Shown here: one piece after another, positions 33,166 through 41,995 of the stretch
Numbering within the stretch: the stretch's first letter is position 1
How the letters are laid out: every line of letters starts with the position of its first letter
Assembly (NCBI RefSeq): GCF_008123425.1
Contig: NZ_VSSS01000034.1
Coordinates: 1-64,000, forward strand
DNA: 64,000 nucleotides
Reading direction: 5' to 3'
DNA from: Bradyrhizobium rifense
GTDB taxonomy: Bacteria > Pseudomonadota > Alphaproteobacteria > Rhizobiales > Xanthobacteraceae
Notes under the pieces: model-generated
Database searches by the model: none
What the model was told of the DNA's origin: nothing
Seen by the model: the letters and a program-made list of their open reading frames with translations, nothing else
Program-made: the position numbers and the translations under genes

Positions 33166-33627
33166 TCAGACCGGCAGCGCGATCGAATATTTGACCTGGC
33201 TGAGCGCAAAGCTCGACTCGATCGAGGCGATGCCGTCGAGCCGGGTCAGCTTGGTCTTGAGGAAGGTCTCGTAGGAGGCGAGGTCGGCTGCCACCACGCG
33301 CAGGAGGTAGTCGCGGTTGCCGGTCATCAGATAGCATTCCAGCACCTCGTCCCATTTCGAGATGGCGCGGGCGAAACGATTCAGATCCTCCTCCTTCTGC
33401 CGCGCCAGCTTGATCGAGATGAAGACGCTGACATGCAGCCCCAGCGCCTTCTGGTCCACGGTCGCGATGTAGCGCGAGATGACGCCGCGTTCCTCCAGCA
33501 GCTTGACCCTGCGATGGCAGGGCGAGACCGACAATCCGACCTTGTCGGCGAGCTCCTGCATGGTCAGCCGGCTGTCGGTCTGCAGAGAGCTGAGAATCTT
33601 GCGGTCGATGGCGTCAAGCTCAGGCAT
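33166..33627 (-). CDS. Lrp/AsnC-family transcriptional regulator
   Basis: A 153-residue feast/famine regulator: N-terminal helix-turn-helix (LDAIDRKILSSLQTDSRLTM, GLSVSPCHRRVKLLEERGVI) and a C-terminal RAM ligand-binding domain (VSVFISIKL, YLMTGNRDYLLRV). The ATG at 33627 matches the usual Lrp start. It is divergent from the 2-oxoacid dehydrogenase E1 gene, with about 135 bases between, a typical arrangement for a local amino-acid-responsive regulator of a catabolic dehydrogenase. Confidence 0.92.
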   Translation of the reverse strand: MPELDAIDRKILSSLQTDSRLTMQELADKVGLSVSPCHRRVKLLEERGVISRYIATVDQKALGLHVSVFISIKLARQKEEDLNRFARAISKWDEVLECYLMTGNRDYLLRVVAADLASYETFLKTKLTRLDGIASIESSFALSQVKYSIALPV

Positions 33628-33762
33628 TGGGATGGAACCTGTGTTTGGTCGGGTTTCATTGGTAAAATATCCCAATATTTGGAGGTATGGCGCGAAAAAT
33701 TGAGAAATCTGGCGACGCCCGCAGGCGTATCATCGCTTGACCTGTTTTCCGGGAGCATTGCC

Positions 33763-36126
33763 ATGCCCGTTGATTCCGCCCGTCTCGACACATTGACCGC
33801 GCTGGCCCGCAAGGCGCTGTGGCTGTCGTCGTGGACCATCCACCACGCCAACCATGTTCGCTCGAACACGGATGGACTGAAGGTCGGAGGACATCAGGCC
33901 TCCTCGGCCTCGCTCGCCACTATCATGTCGGCGCTGTATTTTAGCGTGTTGCGGCCTGAGGACCGCGTCGCGGTGAAGCCGCATGCGAGCCCGGTGTTTC
34001 ACGCCATCCAGTATCTGTTCGGCCGGCAGAGCCGCGAGAAGCTGGAGAATTTCCGCGGCTTCAAGGGCGCGCAGTCCTATCCCTCCCGCACCAAGGACGT
34101 CGACGACGTCGATTTCTCGACCGGGTCGGTCGGCCTCGGCGTCGCGCAGACGCTGTTTGCCTCGCTGGTGCAGGACTACGTCAAGGCGCATGGCTGGATG
34201 AAGGATCGCCGCGAAGGGCGGATGATCGCGCTGGTCGGCGACGCCGAGATGGACGAGGGCAACATCTTCGAAGCCTTGGCCGAAGGCTGGAAGCACGGCC
34301 TGCGCAACACCTGGTGGGTGGTTGACTACAATCGCCAGTCGCTCGATGCCGTCGTGCGCGAAGGTCTCTGGGAAAAGTTCGAGACCATGTTCCGCAATTT
34401 CGGCTGGGATGTGGTCATCGTGAAATACGGCCGCCTGATGCGCGAGGCCTTTGCCGAGCCCGGCGGCGAGGCGCTGAAGCGCTGGATCGACAATTGCCCG
34501 AACGCGCTCTATGCGGCGCTGTGCTTCCAGGGCGGCGCTGCCTTCCGCAAGCATTTGCACGACGAGATCGGCGACCAGGGCCCGATCACGAAGTTGATCG
34601 ACAAGCGCAGCGACGAGGAGTTGCTGGCGCTGATGTCGAATCTCGGCGGTCACGACATGGCGAGCATGCTGGACGCCTTTGAGTCCATCGACCACGACCG
34701 CCCGGTCTGCTTCATCGCCTACACCATCAAGGGCGTCGGCCTGCCGTTCCAGGGCCACAAGGATAACCATGCCGGCCTGATGACGGTCGCGCAGATGGAG
34801 AAATATCGCGAGAGCCAGAACATCCGTCCCGGGCACGAATGGGACAAGTATGAAGGCCTGACGCAAGACGCCGCCGATCTCGACGCCTTCCTCGCGCGCG
34901 TGCCGTTCAACACGGACGGCCGCCGGCTCACCGCGCCGGTCGTCGAGGTGCCGCAGCAACTCGCCTTCAAGCCGTCGCCGCAGATGTCGACGCAACAGGG
35001 CTTTGGCCTCGTGCTGAACGAGATCGCGCGCGGCGACAGCGAGCTGGCACAACGGATCGTTACCACGTCGCCCGACGTCACCGTCTCGACCAATCTCGGC
35101 CCGTGGGTGAATCGGCGCGGCCTGTTCGCGCGTGGTGAGAAGGCGGATTTATTCCGCAGCGAGAAAATTCCATCCACCTTCAACTGGGACTTCTCGCCCA
35201 AGGGCCAGCATCTCGAGCTTGGCATCGCCGAGATGAACCTGTTCATCATGCTCTCGGCGCTCGGCCTGTCGCACCAGATCAACGGCGCGCGGCTGCTGCC
35301 GGTCGGCACGCTCTATGATCCCTTCATCGAGCGCGGCCTCGATGCGCTGAACTATGCCTGCTACCAGGATGCACGCTTCATGGTGGCGGCGACGCCATCA
35401 GGCATCACGCTCGCGCCCGAGGGCGGCGCGCACCAGTCGATCGCGACGCCGCTGATCGGCATGGCGCAGGACGGGCTCGCCTCGTTCGAGCCGGCCTTTG
35501 TCGACGAACTCGCCGTCATCATGGGTTGGGGTTTTGACCACATGCAGCGCGATCCCGGCGAAGGCGGCTCGGTCTATTTGCGGCTGTCGACGCGCTCAAT
35601 CGAGCAGGCACAGCGGATCATGACGCCGGAACTGCAGCAGGGCATCACCGACGGCGCCTATTGGCTGCGCAAGCCGGGCCCGAATGCCGAACTCGTGATC
35701 GCCTATACCGGCGCGGTCGCGCCCGAAGCGATCGAGGCGACCGGCTTCATCGGCGAGAGCCGCCGCGACATCGGATTGCTGGCGATCACCTCGGCGGATC
35801 GCCTGCATGCGGGTTGGACTGCCGCGCGAAAATTGCGGCGCGACCGGCGTGGCGTGCAGCATCTCAGCCACATCGAAAAACTGCTGGCGCCTCTGCCGCG
35901 CGACTGCGGCATCGTGACCGTGATCGACGGCCACCCGGCCTCACTCGGCTGGCTCGGCAGTGTCCGCGGCCATCGCGTCGAGGCGCTCGGCGTCGAGCAG
36001 TTCGGCCAGACCGGCACCATCGCTGACCTCTATCGGCACTATGGCATCGACGCGAATGCCATCATCGACGCGGCGGAAAGCCTCACCACCGGCGCGCCGA
36101 TCGTCCATCGCAAGATGGCGGTGTAG
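33763..36126 (+). CDS. Homodimeric 2-oxoacid dehydrogenase E1 (AceE-like; MdeB type)
   Basis: A 787-residue thiamine-diphosphate enzyme of the AceE/transketolase superfamily. It carries the TPP signature VGDAEMDEG at residues 158-166, closing in VVDYNR at 186-191 (GD-x-N). It has the pyrimidine and C-terminal domains but is about 100 residues shorter than E. coli AceE. The divergent Lrp regulator recalls Pseudomonas putida mdeR-mdeB, where an AceE-like E1 handles 2-oxobutyrate from methionine breakdown. No E2 or E3 gene and no methionine gamma-lyase adjoins it, so it would borrow E2/E3. Could also be a pyruvate dehydrogenase E1. Confidence 0.87.
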   Translation: MPVDSARLDTLTALARKALWLSSWTIHHANHVRSNTDGLKVGGHQASSASLATIMSALYFSVLRPEDRVAVKPHASPVFHAIQYLFGRQSREKLENFRGFKGAQSYPSRTKDVDDVDFSTGSVGLGVAQTLFASLVQDYVKAHGWMKDRREGRMIALVGDAEMDEGNIFEALAEGWKHGLRNTWWVVDYNRQSLDAVVREGLWEKFETMFRNFGWDVVIVKYGRLMREAFAEPGGEALKRWIDNCPNALYAALCFQGGAAFRKHLHDEIGDQGPITKLIDKRSDEELLALMSNLGGHDMASMLDAFESIDHDRPVCFIAYTIKGVGLPFQGHKDNHAGLMTVAQMEKYRESQNIRPGHEWDKYEGLTQDAADLDAFLARVPFNTDGRRLTAPVVEVPQQLAFKPSPQMSTQQGFGLVLNEIARGDSELAQRIVTTSPDVTVSTNLGPWVNRRGLFARGEKADLFRSEKIPSTFNWDFSPKGQHLELGIAEMNLFIMLSALGLSHQINGARLLPVGTLYDPFIERGLDALNYACYQDARFMVAATPSGITLAPEGGAHQSIATPLIGMAQDGLASFEPAFVDELAVIMGWGFDHMQRDPGEGGSVYLRLSTRSIEQAQRIMTPELQQGITDGAYWLRKPGPNAELVIAYTGAVAPEAIEATGFIGESRRDIGLLAITSADRLHAGWTAARKLRRDRRGVQHLSHIEKLLAPLPRDCGIVTVIDGHPASLGWLGSVRGHRVEALGVEQFGQTGTIADLYRHYGIDANAIIDAAESLTTGAPIVHRKMAV

Positions 36127-36329
36127 TCGAGGTAACCAGGCCGTGATTCCGAGGCGATCATGCGCCCCCCGGAATGACGGCTGTGCCACCTTGCCACGTT
36201 CCCGCCATCGGCTCATATAACCTCCGTCCGCCGCAACGCTGGCCCCGCATATGGCGGGTTCAATTGCCGGCGCTTTCGTGCAAGGATGCCTGCCGAAACG
36301 CCCCCCAAGCCCCCAAGAAGAGGTTAACG

Positions 36330-37760
36330 ATGGTCAATCGCATGCAATTCTACATCGACGGCGCCTGGGTCGATCCCGCCGTCAAGAAGTCCACCCCGGT
36401 CGTCAATCCGGCGACGGAAGAGGCGATGTACGAGATTGCGCTCGGCTCCAAGGCTGACGTGGACAAGGCTGTCGCCGCCGCCAAGCGCGCCTTTGCAACG
36501 TTCTCCCAGACCAGCCGTGACGAGCGCGTCGCGCTGCTCACCAAAGTCATCGAAGTCTACAAGGGCCGTCTCAAGGAGATTGGCGCTGCCGTGTCCGACG
36601 AAATGGGCGCGCCGCTGCCGATGGCTGAAAAGCTCCAGGCCGGCGCCGGCCTTGGCCATCTCATGACCACGCTCGACGTGCTCAAGAACTATCATTTCGA
36701 GGAGCCGATCGGCACTGCCATGGTGCTGCGCGAGCCGGTCGGTGTGGTCGGCATGATCACGCCCTGGAACTGGCCGCTCAACCAGATCGCCTGCAAGGTC
36801 GCGCCCGCGCTCGCCGCCGGCTGCACCATGATCCTGAAGCCGTCGGAGTTCACGCCCACGTCGGCGCTGATTTTCGCGGAAATTCTCCATGAAGCCGGCG
36901 TGCCGAAGGGCGTGTTCAACCTCGTCAACGGCCTCGGCCCCGAGGTCGGCGCCGCCATGAGCGAGCACCCCGACATCGACATGATCTCCTTCACCGGCTC
37001 GACCCGCGCCGGCATCGACGTTGCGAAGCGCGCGGCGCCGACCGTGAAGCGCGTCAGCCAGGAGCTCGGCGGCAAGTCGCCGAACGTCATCCTCGAAGGC
37101 GCCGACCTGACCAAGGCGGTGACCGGCGGCGTGATGCACATGTTCAACAACTCCGGCCAGTCCTGCAACGCGCCCTCGCGCATGATCGTGCCGCTGTCGA
37201 AGATGAAGGAAGTCGCCGCGATCGCGAAGGCTGTCGCCGACAAGACCAAGGCGGGCGATCCGCGCGCCGAAGGCACCACCATCGGCCCGGTCGTCAACCG
37301 CGGCCAGTGGGACAAGATCCAGGCGCTGATCAAGAAGGGCATCGACGAGGGCGCAACGCTCGTCGCCGGCGGACCGGGCCTACCCGAAGGCGTCAACAAG
37401 GGCTTCTACGTCCGCCCGACCATCTTCGCCGACGTCACCCCCGAGATGACGATCGCCCGTGAAGAAATCTTCGGACCGGTGCTGACCATCCTCGGCGCCA
37501 AGGACGAAGCCGAGGCCGTGCACATCGCCAACGACACGCCGTATGGCCTCGCTGGCTATGTCTCCGGCGCTTCGGTCGAGGACGCCAAGCGCGTCGGTCG
37601 CCAGATCCGCGCCGGCAACGTCAATCTCCAGGGCGTGCCCAACGACCGCACTGCTCCGTTCGGCGGCTACAAGCAGTCCGGCAACGGCCGCGAGTGGGGC
37701 AAGTATGGCCTCGAGGACTTCCTCGAAGTGAAGGCCGTCGCCGGCTTCAACGCGGCGTAG
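36330..37760 (+). CDS. NAD(P)-dependent aldehyde dehydrogenase
   Basis: A 476-residue ALDH-superfamily enzyme. Catalytic Cys279 is in NNSGQSCNAPSR and the general base Glu245 in QELGGKSPN. The cofactor segment GMITPWNWPLNQIACKVAPA and the glycine motif FTGSTRAGIDVAKRA are intact. The ATG at 36330 is chosen because AAGAGG lies upstream and homologous sequence starts there. A strong terminator at 37784-37816 ends the unit, so it is monocistronic. Its position beside lactonase and uronate-dehydrogenase-like genes would suit a semialdehyde dehydrogenase of sugar-acid catabolism, but the specificity is not readable. Confidence 0.92.
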   Translation: MVNRMQFYIDGAWVDPAVKKSTPVVNPATEEAMYEIALGSKADVDKAVAAAKRAFATFSQTSRDERVALLTKVIEVYKGRLKEIGAAVSDEMGAPLPMAEKLQAGAGLGHLMTTLDVLKNYHFEEPIGTAMVLREPVGVVGMITPWNWPLNQIACKVAPALAAGCTMILKPSEFTPTSALIFAEILHEAGVPKGVFNLVNGLGPEVGAAMSEHPDIDMISFTGSTRAGIDVAKRAAPTVKRVSQELGGKSPNVILEGADLTKAVTGGVMHMFNNSGQSCNAPSRMIVPLSKMKEVAAIAKAVADKTKAGDPRAEGTTIGPVVNRGQWDKIQALIKKGIDEGATLVAGGPGLPEGVNKGFYVRPTIFADVTPEMTIAREEIFGPVLTILGAKDEAEAVHIANDTPYGLAGYVSGASVEDAKRVGRQIRAGNVNLQGVPNDRTAPFGGYKQSGNGREWGKYGLEDFLEVKAVAGFNAA

Positions 37761-37783
37761 GTTTTAGCGCCTGAACAGAATGA

Positions 37784-37816
37784 CGCCGGAGCGGGAAACC
37801 ACTCCGGCGTTTTTTT
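37784..37816 (+). terminator. Rho-independent terminator after the aldehyde dehydrogenase
   Basis: CGCCGGAG-N10-CTCCGGCG followed by seven T. Perfect 8-bp GC-rich stem with U tract, 24 bases after the stop codon. Confidence 0.9.
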
Positions 37817-37843
37817 GTGGTGTCTCGACAAACGCGCGGTGCC

Positions 37844-37935
37844 GTAGGGTGGGCAAAGCGAAGCGTGCCCACGTCTTCGCGACCGCGACGGCGTGATGGT
37901 GGGCACGTCGCTTTCGCTCCTTTGCCCACCCTACG
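37844..37935. repeat. Palindromic intergenic repeat (GTAGGGTGGGCAAAG type)
   Basis: GTAGGGTGGGCAAAGCGAAG at the left and CTTTGCCCACCCTAC at the right are inverted copies, with inner arms GTGCCCAC / GTGGGCAC. I know this family as a very frequent dispersed palindrome in Bradyrhizobium (recall, not search). It lies between converging genes and contains no reading frame of interest. Confidence 0.75.
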
Positions 37936-37959
37936 AGACCGTCGCCCGCCGTTGTAAGG

Positions 37960-38928
37960 CTATCCCCCCACCGCACCCTGCGTATTCACATACAGCGCGT
38001 AGATCGACTGGCTCGCGGCCATGAACAGGCGGTTGCGCTTGACGCCGCCGAAGCAGAGATTGGCGCAGCGCTCGGGCAGCGCGATGCGGCCGATCATGAC
38101 GCCATCGGGCGCGAACACGACCACGCCGTCGAGCTCGGGATCGCCCATGCCCCAGCCGCACCAGAGATTGCCGTCGATGTCGCAGCGCATGCCGTCGGGC
38201 GTGCCAGGACCGGCATCGATATGGACGCGCTTGTTGGAAATCGTGGTGCCATCCGCCGAGACGTCATAGGCGAGAATTTTGCGGTTCGGCACGCCGCGCG
38301 ATTCCACGACATAGAGAATCTTCTCATCCGGCGAGAAGCACAGCCCGTTCGGCCCCAGCACGCCTTCCGCGACGACGGTCGCCTTGCCGGTCGCGGGATC
38401 GAGCCGGTAGACATTCGGCTCGATCTCGGGCTCGGCCTTGTAGCCCTCGTAATTGCCGAGCAGGCCGAAGGTCGGATCGGTGAACCAGATCGAGCCGTCC
38501 GATTTAACAACGACATCGTTCGGCGAGTTCAACCGCTTGCCGTTGAATTGATCCATCAGCACGGTGATGCTGCCGTCATATTCGGTGCGCACCACGCGGC
38601 GCCCGCCGTGCTCGCAGGTGACGAGCCGGCCCTGCCTGTCACGCGTATTGCCGTTGGCGAAATTGGAAGGTTTCCGGAACACCGACACCGCGCCGGTCTC
38701 TTCCTCCCATTTGATGATGCGCTGGTTCGGAATGTCGCTGCACAGCAGGTACCGCCCGTCGCCGAACCACACCGGGCCCTCGGCCCAGCGCAGGCCGGTC
38801 GCCAGCCGCTCGACGGCCGACAATTTCAACCAGTATTTTTCGAAGCGGGGGTCCAGTGCTTTTATCGCCGGATCGGGGTAATAGGTCGCCGGCTGCCAGC
38901 CTTGAGTGCGGGACGGTGCATCGTTCAT
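37960..38928 (-). CDS. SMP-30/gluconolactonase-family lactonase
   Basis: A 322-residue six-bladed beta-propeller lactonase. Metal and propeller motifs: LRWAEGPVWFGDGRYLLCSD (metal Glu), NGNTRDRQGRLVTCEHGGRR, LNSPNDVVVKSDGSIWFTDP (metal Asn-Asp), GPNGLCFSPDEKILYVVES and GTPDGMRCDIDGNLWCG. These match the gluconolactonase/6-phosphogluconolactonase-like branch well. The ATG at 38928 has GAGA upstream; a TTG six bases earlier is less likely. It is divergent from the uronate-dehydrogenase-like gene across 91 bases, so a shared uronate-lactone pathway is likely. Confidence 0.9.
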   Translation of the reverse strand: MNDAPSRTQGWQPATYYPDPAIKALDPRFEKYWLKLSAVERLATGLRWAEGPVWFGDGRYLLCSDIPNQRIIKWEEETGAVSVFRKPSNFANGNTRDRQGRLVTCEHGGRRVVRTEYDGSITVLMDQFNGKRLNSPNDVVVKSDGSIWFTDPTFGLLGNYEGYKAEPEIEPNVYRLDPATGKATVVAEGVLGPNGLCFSPDEKILYVVESRGVPNRKILAYDVSADGTTISNKRVHIDAGPGTPDGMRCDIDGNLWCGWGMGDPELDGVVVFAPDGVMIGRIALPERCANLCFGGVKRNRLFMAASQSIYALYVNTQGAVGG

Positions 38929-39019
38929 GTGCAATTCTCGTTGTTACGTTCCCTCTGCCCAAGTCTGCTATCATTAGAGACCTGTGACCGCAAATCGGTC
39001 GCCAAATACGAGGAAAGAC

Positions 39020-39844
39020 ATGCCGCGCATCTTGATGTCAGGAGCTTCGGGCGGAATCGGAACGCGCCTGCGGAAATTGCTGCCGCCGATCTATCCGGAC
39101 CTGCTGCTCTCTGACATCCGCCCGCCCGCCGATCTCGGAGCGAACGAGCAGTTCAAGGCGGCGGACCTGTCCGACCTCGCGCAAGTCGAGGCGATCTGCG
39201 AGGGCGTCGACGGCATCCTCCATTTCGGCGGCTATTCGGTCGAGGGCCCGTGGGACGACATCCTCCAGGCCAACATCATCGGCGGCTATAATCTATTCGA
39301 GGCGGCATATCGCAAGGGCGTCAAGCGCGTGGTGTTCGCGTCCTCGAACCATGCCGTCGGATTCTATCCGCGCCACCACAAGATCGGGACCGACGTCACG
39401 CCGCGCCCCGACGGCCGCTACGGCGTCAGCAAGGTGTTCGGCGAGGCACTCGGTGCGCTCTATGCCGATAAGCATGGCCTGAAAGTGACTTGCCTCCGCA
39501 TCGGCAATTTCGGTGACGTGCCGCTGGACCTTCGCCGGATTTCGATCTGGCTGAAGCCTGAAGACCTGGTGCAGCTCTGCCAGATCGGGCTTGAGCATCC
39601 CGATATCCATTTCGAAGTGTTCTACGGTGCCTCGCTGAACGAGCGCGCCTGGTGGGACAACCACCGCGCCTACGAATTCGGCTATCGCCCGACCGGCCGT
39701 TCCGAGGATCACGTAGCACACGCCATGGCCGAGCAGGCCAAGCTCAAGCCGGATCCGGTCGGCGACCACTACCAGGGCGGCGCGTTCTGCAGCAACGAGT
39801 TTGACGGCGACACGAGCCGGATCATCGATTGGAATAAGCGGTAA
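39020..39844 (+). CDS. NAD-dependent epimerase/dehydratase family protein, uronate-dehydrogenase-like
   Basis: A 274-residue extended SDR: MSGASGGIGTRL gives GxxGxxG at residues 8-14, and the catalytic triad is Ser109 (FASSNHAVGFYPR), Tyr134 and Lys138 (YGVSK). Length and the SSNHAVGFYPR segment resemble Agrobacterium uronate dehydrogenase (Udh), which oxidises galacturonate/glucuronate to the aldarolactone. AGGAAAG precedes the ATG. The divergent SMP-30 gene would open the lactone. A hairpin GCCGTCATGG-N14-CCATGACGGC follows at 39850-39883. Confidence 0.85.
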   Translation: MPRILMSGASGGIGTRLRKLLPPIYPDLLLSDIRPPADLGANEQFKAADLSDLAQVEAICEGVDGILHFGGYSVEGPWDDILQANIIGGYNLFEAAYRKGVKRVVFASSNHAVGFYPRHHKIGTDVTPRPDGRYGVSKVFGEALGALYADKHGLKVTCLRIGNFGDVPLDLRRISIWLKPEDLVQLCQIGLEHPDIHFEVFYGASLNERAWWDNHRAYEFGYRPTGRSEDHVAHAMAEQAKLKPDPVGDHYQGGAFCSNEFDGDTSRIIDWNKR

Positions 39845-39993
39845 TGCTTGCCGTCATGGTCGGCCTGTCCCGGCCATGACGGCCCATTGACTTGGATCAA
39901 CGTTGCTGCAGTCGTTTGGCTTTCGATCGGTGTGATCGGAATTCGGTAACGTCACCCTGATCAAAGCTCAGGGCGGCGGCGAGAGCCACGACA

Positions 39994-40407
39994 ATGAAAA
40001 TCAAATTGTCTGTCTTCGCGATGCTCGCGACGATCGGGTCAGGACCGTCGCAAGCCGCAACGCTCAGCGACGCGGAAGCGACGTTTCTCGACCAGCTCGT
40101 CACCGCATCCGCGGTGCTCGAACAGCGATGCATCGGCTACGAGGTCGATGGCGCGGGCGGCGTTCGGCTCGGCGCCCGGCTTCTCGGCAGCCCCAATGCG
40201 GCGATGGCGATGATCGACGCCTTTTCTGCGGCGATAAAGGCCCACGACGGCGAGAGCTACGATCCCGGCAAGTTTCGTCCCGAGGTGTTCGAGGCGGCCA
40301 GCAAGACGATCAAGCGCGTCTTGGCGGATTTGATCAAAGACCCGAAAGGGGCTTGCGCCGACTATGGTGATGCCAGCGTGGATCGCGGCCTGTTGCGGCG
40401 GTACTGA
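39994..40407 (+). CDS. Hypothetical exported protein
   Basis: I do not recognise a family. 137 residues with a clear N-terminal signal peptide (KIKLSVFAMLATIGSGPSQA, cleavage after SQA), then a helical domain with two cysteines (EQRCIGYEV and GACADYGDA) that could form one disulfide. Predicted periplasmic. It stands alone and converges with a DUF1236-like gene, with a shared bidirectional terminator between them. Confidence 0.75.
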   Translation: MKIKLSVFAMLATIGSGPSQAATLSDAEATFLDQLVTASAVLEQRCIGYEVDGAGGVRLGARLLGSPNAAMAMIDAFSAAIKAHDGESYDPGKFRPEVFEAASKTIKRVLADLIKDPKGACADYGDASVDRGLLRRY

Positions 40408-40442
40408 ACTGGGACTTGAGGAATTTAGATCTCCACAAACGA

Positions 40443-40468
40443 AAGGGCCGTCTCGAGAGACGGCCCTT
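40443..40468. terminator. Bidirectional terminator hairpin between convergent genes
   Basis: AAGGGCCGTCT-cgag-AGACGGCCCTT is a perfect 11-bp stem between the stops of the two converging genes. The flanks are TTGTCG on the plus side and, on the minus side, TTTCGTTTGTGG. T runs are weak, so efficiency is uncertain. Confidence 0.65.
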
Positions 40469-40472
40469 GTCG

Positions 40473-40889
40473 TTATTCGACTATCTCAACGATCCGGTGT
40501 GTTCGTGGTTCGACCAGGACCGTGCGACCGTTGACCACCGTATAACGATACTCGCGGGCGCCGTATTCGGGTGGCACCTCGTAATAGGTCACGCCCTCTT
40601 CCGGAAGAACCGCCCCAACTCTCACATCCTCGCGATACTGATATGAGGGGCGTCGCTGTTCGACCACGTAGGAGTGAAAGCGCGGACGCTGATCGACACC
40701 AAGGACTCCGGCCACGCCGCCAACGACGCCGCCGACTACGCCACCCACAACTGCACCGACGGGGCCTGCCGCTCGCTCACCATCCCGCGCACCGCGTTCG
40801 ACGCCTCCGGGGACGCCCTGGGCCTGGGTCGTTACGGGAAGCAGGACGGCGACGGCAACAGCGGCGGCTCCGACAAAACGGCAAATCAT
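40473..40889 (-). CDS. DUF1236-type small exported protein
   Basis: About 138 residues: signal peptide (FVGAAAVAVAVLLPVTTQA), a glycine/valine-rich repeat (VVGGVVGGVVGGVAGVLG) that may form a membrane or glycine-zipper segment, and a C-terminal part with YYEVPPEYGAREYRYTVVNG and a final RTHRIVEIVE, typical of DUF1236 proteins abundant in Bradyrhizobiaceae. The ATG at 40889 has AGGAG upstream. The role of this family is not known; a cell-envelope location is inferred. Confidence 0.8.
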   Translation of the reverse strand: MICRFVGAAAVAVAVLLPVTTQAQGVPGGVERGARDGERAAGPVGAVVGGVVGGVVGGVAGVLGVDQRPRFHSYVVEQRRPSYQYREDVRVGAVLPEEGVTYYEVPPEYGAREYRYTVVNGRTVLVEPRTHRIVEIVE

Positions 40890-41117
40890 GGCAGCTCCTA
40901 TGGTGGGGGATTGGTGAGATACCAAGTAACAAGCCGACAATAGGTTCCCAAAGATTGCGGACATGCGGCGTTATCGCCGGAGCGGTCGCGATGTCCGAAA
41001 CCTCGCGACCACTAGCGCTCAACCCTTCAGCAGCAAAAGGCCTGCGATAAAATTGCCGGTCAAATCCTTCAGATGGCCGATCGAGTAAGCTGCATCACCG
41101 CTCGAAGCAGATCTCAG

Positions 41118-41819
41118 CTACGAGTGAGCGCTCGACCGTTCAGCTTCCTCTCCCGCGATCCTTGCCAGATAATCCGACTTGCTGAACTGCATGTGATCCA
41201 CGCACAGCTGCGCCAGTGCCCAGCTGTCGCGGCCCTTCAACAGCTCGATCATCAGCTCGTGCTGGCGGCGCGACTGCGCGAGGCCGTCGCGGTCGGCGAG
41301 GTTCTTGGCGCGCATCGGCAGCGTCAGGCTCATGTAGTCCTGGAGCGAGCGCACCAGATAGGGATTGCCGCAGGCTGCGAACAGCGCGACGTGGAAGGCG
41401 TCGTTGGCCTCGTGGATGCCGCGCAGGTCGCGGATGTCGGCCTTCGCGCAATAGTCGCGTTGCAAGGCGGTCAGTTCGTCGATCAGGCCTTGCGGCGCGG
41501 GCAGGGGGATCATCAGCGCGGCCTGCCGCGTCAGCATCTCCCTGACTTCGTAGATCTGCCGGACCTCCTCGGCGGAATAGAACCGCACGGTGGCGCCGAC
41601 ATTCTTCTCGCGGCGGACGATGCCGCGGCGTTCGGCGTCCACCAGCGCCTGGCGCACGAAGTGTCTGGAGGTGCCGTAGCGCGACATCAGCGCATCCTCG
41701 GTGAGGCGCGCACCCGGCGGCAGGCGGCCGAAGATGATGTCCTCCTCCAGCCGCGCGACGACGTCGTCCGGATCGTCGCGCCGGACCGGCATGGCGTCTG
41801 TGGTGTGAATGTCGGACAT
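41118..41819 (-). CDS. GntR-family (FadR/FCD subfamily) transcriptional regulator
   Basis: A 233-residue regulator. Winged helix-turn-helix at about residues 15-80 (LEEDIIFGRLPPGARLTEDA, RYGTSRHFVRQALVDAERRG) and an all-helical FCD effector domain with the metal/ligand histidines (ANDAFHVALFAACGNP, RRQHELMIELL, DHMQFSKSDYL). The ATG at 41819 has GAGGG upstream. Divergent from the IlvD/Edd dehydratase and TRAP genes; the intergenic dyad at 41874-41949 is the likely operator. Presumably a sugar-acid-responsive repressor of that operon. Confidence 0.92.
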   Translation of the reverse strand: MSDIHTTDAMPVRRDDPDDVVARLEEDIIFGRLPPGARLTEDALMSRYGTSRHFVRQALVDAERRGIVRREKNVGATVRFYSAEEVRQIYEVREMLTRQAALMIPLPAPQGLIDELTALQRDYCAKADIRDLRGIHEANDAFHVALFAACGNPYLVRSLQDYMSLTLPMRAKNLADRDGLAQSRRQHELMIELLKGRDSWALAQLCVDHMQFSKSDYLARIAGEEAERSSAHS

Positions 41820-41873
41820 GCCCTCAGCCTCCGGCGTCTCGCCGGTTCGCCTTGTGGAGCAGGCAGAGGCCGG

Positions 41874-41949
41874 ATTGTCAATAATTTGTGTCCGATAGCG
41901 GCGTCTGAGGCCAGAAAGAGCGCCGATGAGGCCCAATCTTATTGACAAT
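41874..41949. promoter_or_regulatory. Candidate GntR operator pair in the divergent promoter region
   Basis: ATTGTCAATAA (41874-41884) and its exact reverse complement TTATTGACAAT (41939-41949) face each other 65 bases apart between the GntR gene and the dehydratase gene. Each half contains the TTGTC/GACAA core typical of FCD-type regulators. Looping or two-site repression of both promoters is plausible. Confidence 0.55.
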
Positions 41950-41995
41950 CGGGGGGCAGGCTGTAGCACAATGGCAACTGAGACGGAGTGGCATG

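Noticed and set aside
30939-33194. Plus-strand frame of about 750 codons opposite the TAXI and ppk2 genes
   Set aside because: It spans two well-supported minus-strand genes and their gap, and no domain is recognisable.
33148-33762. N-terminal extension of the 2-oxoacid dehydrogenase E1 gene by about 205 codons
   Set aside because: The extension is antisense to the Lrp gene, and family similarity begins at the ATG at 33763.
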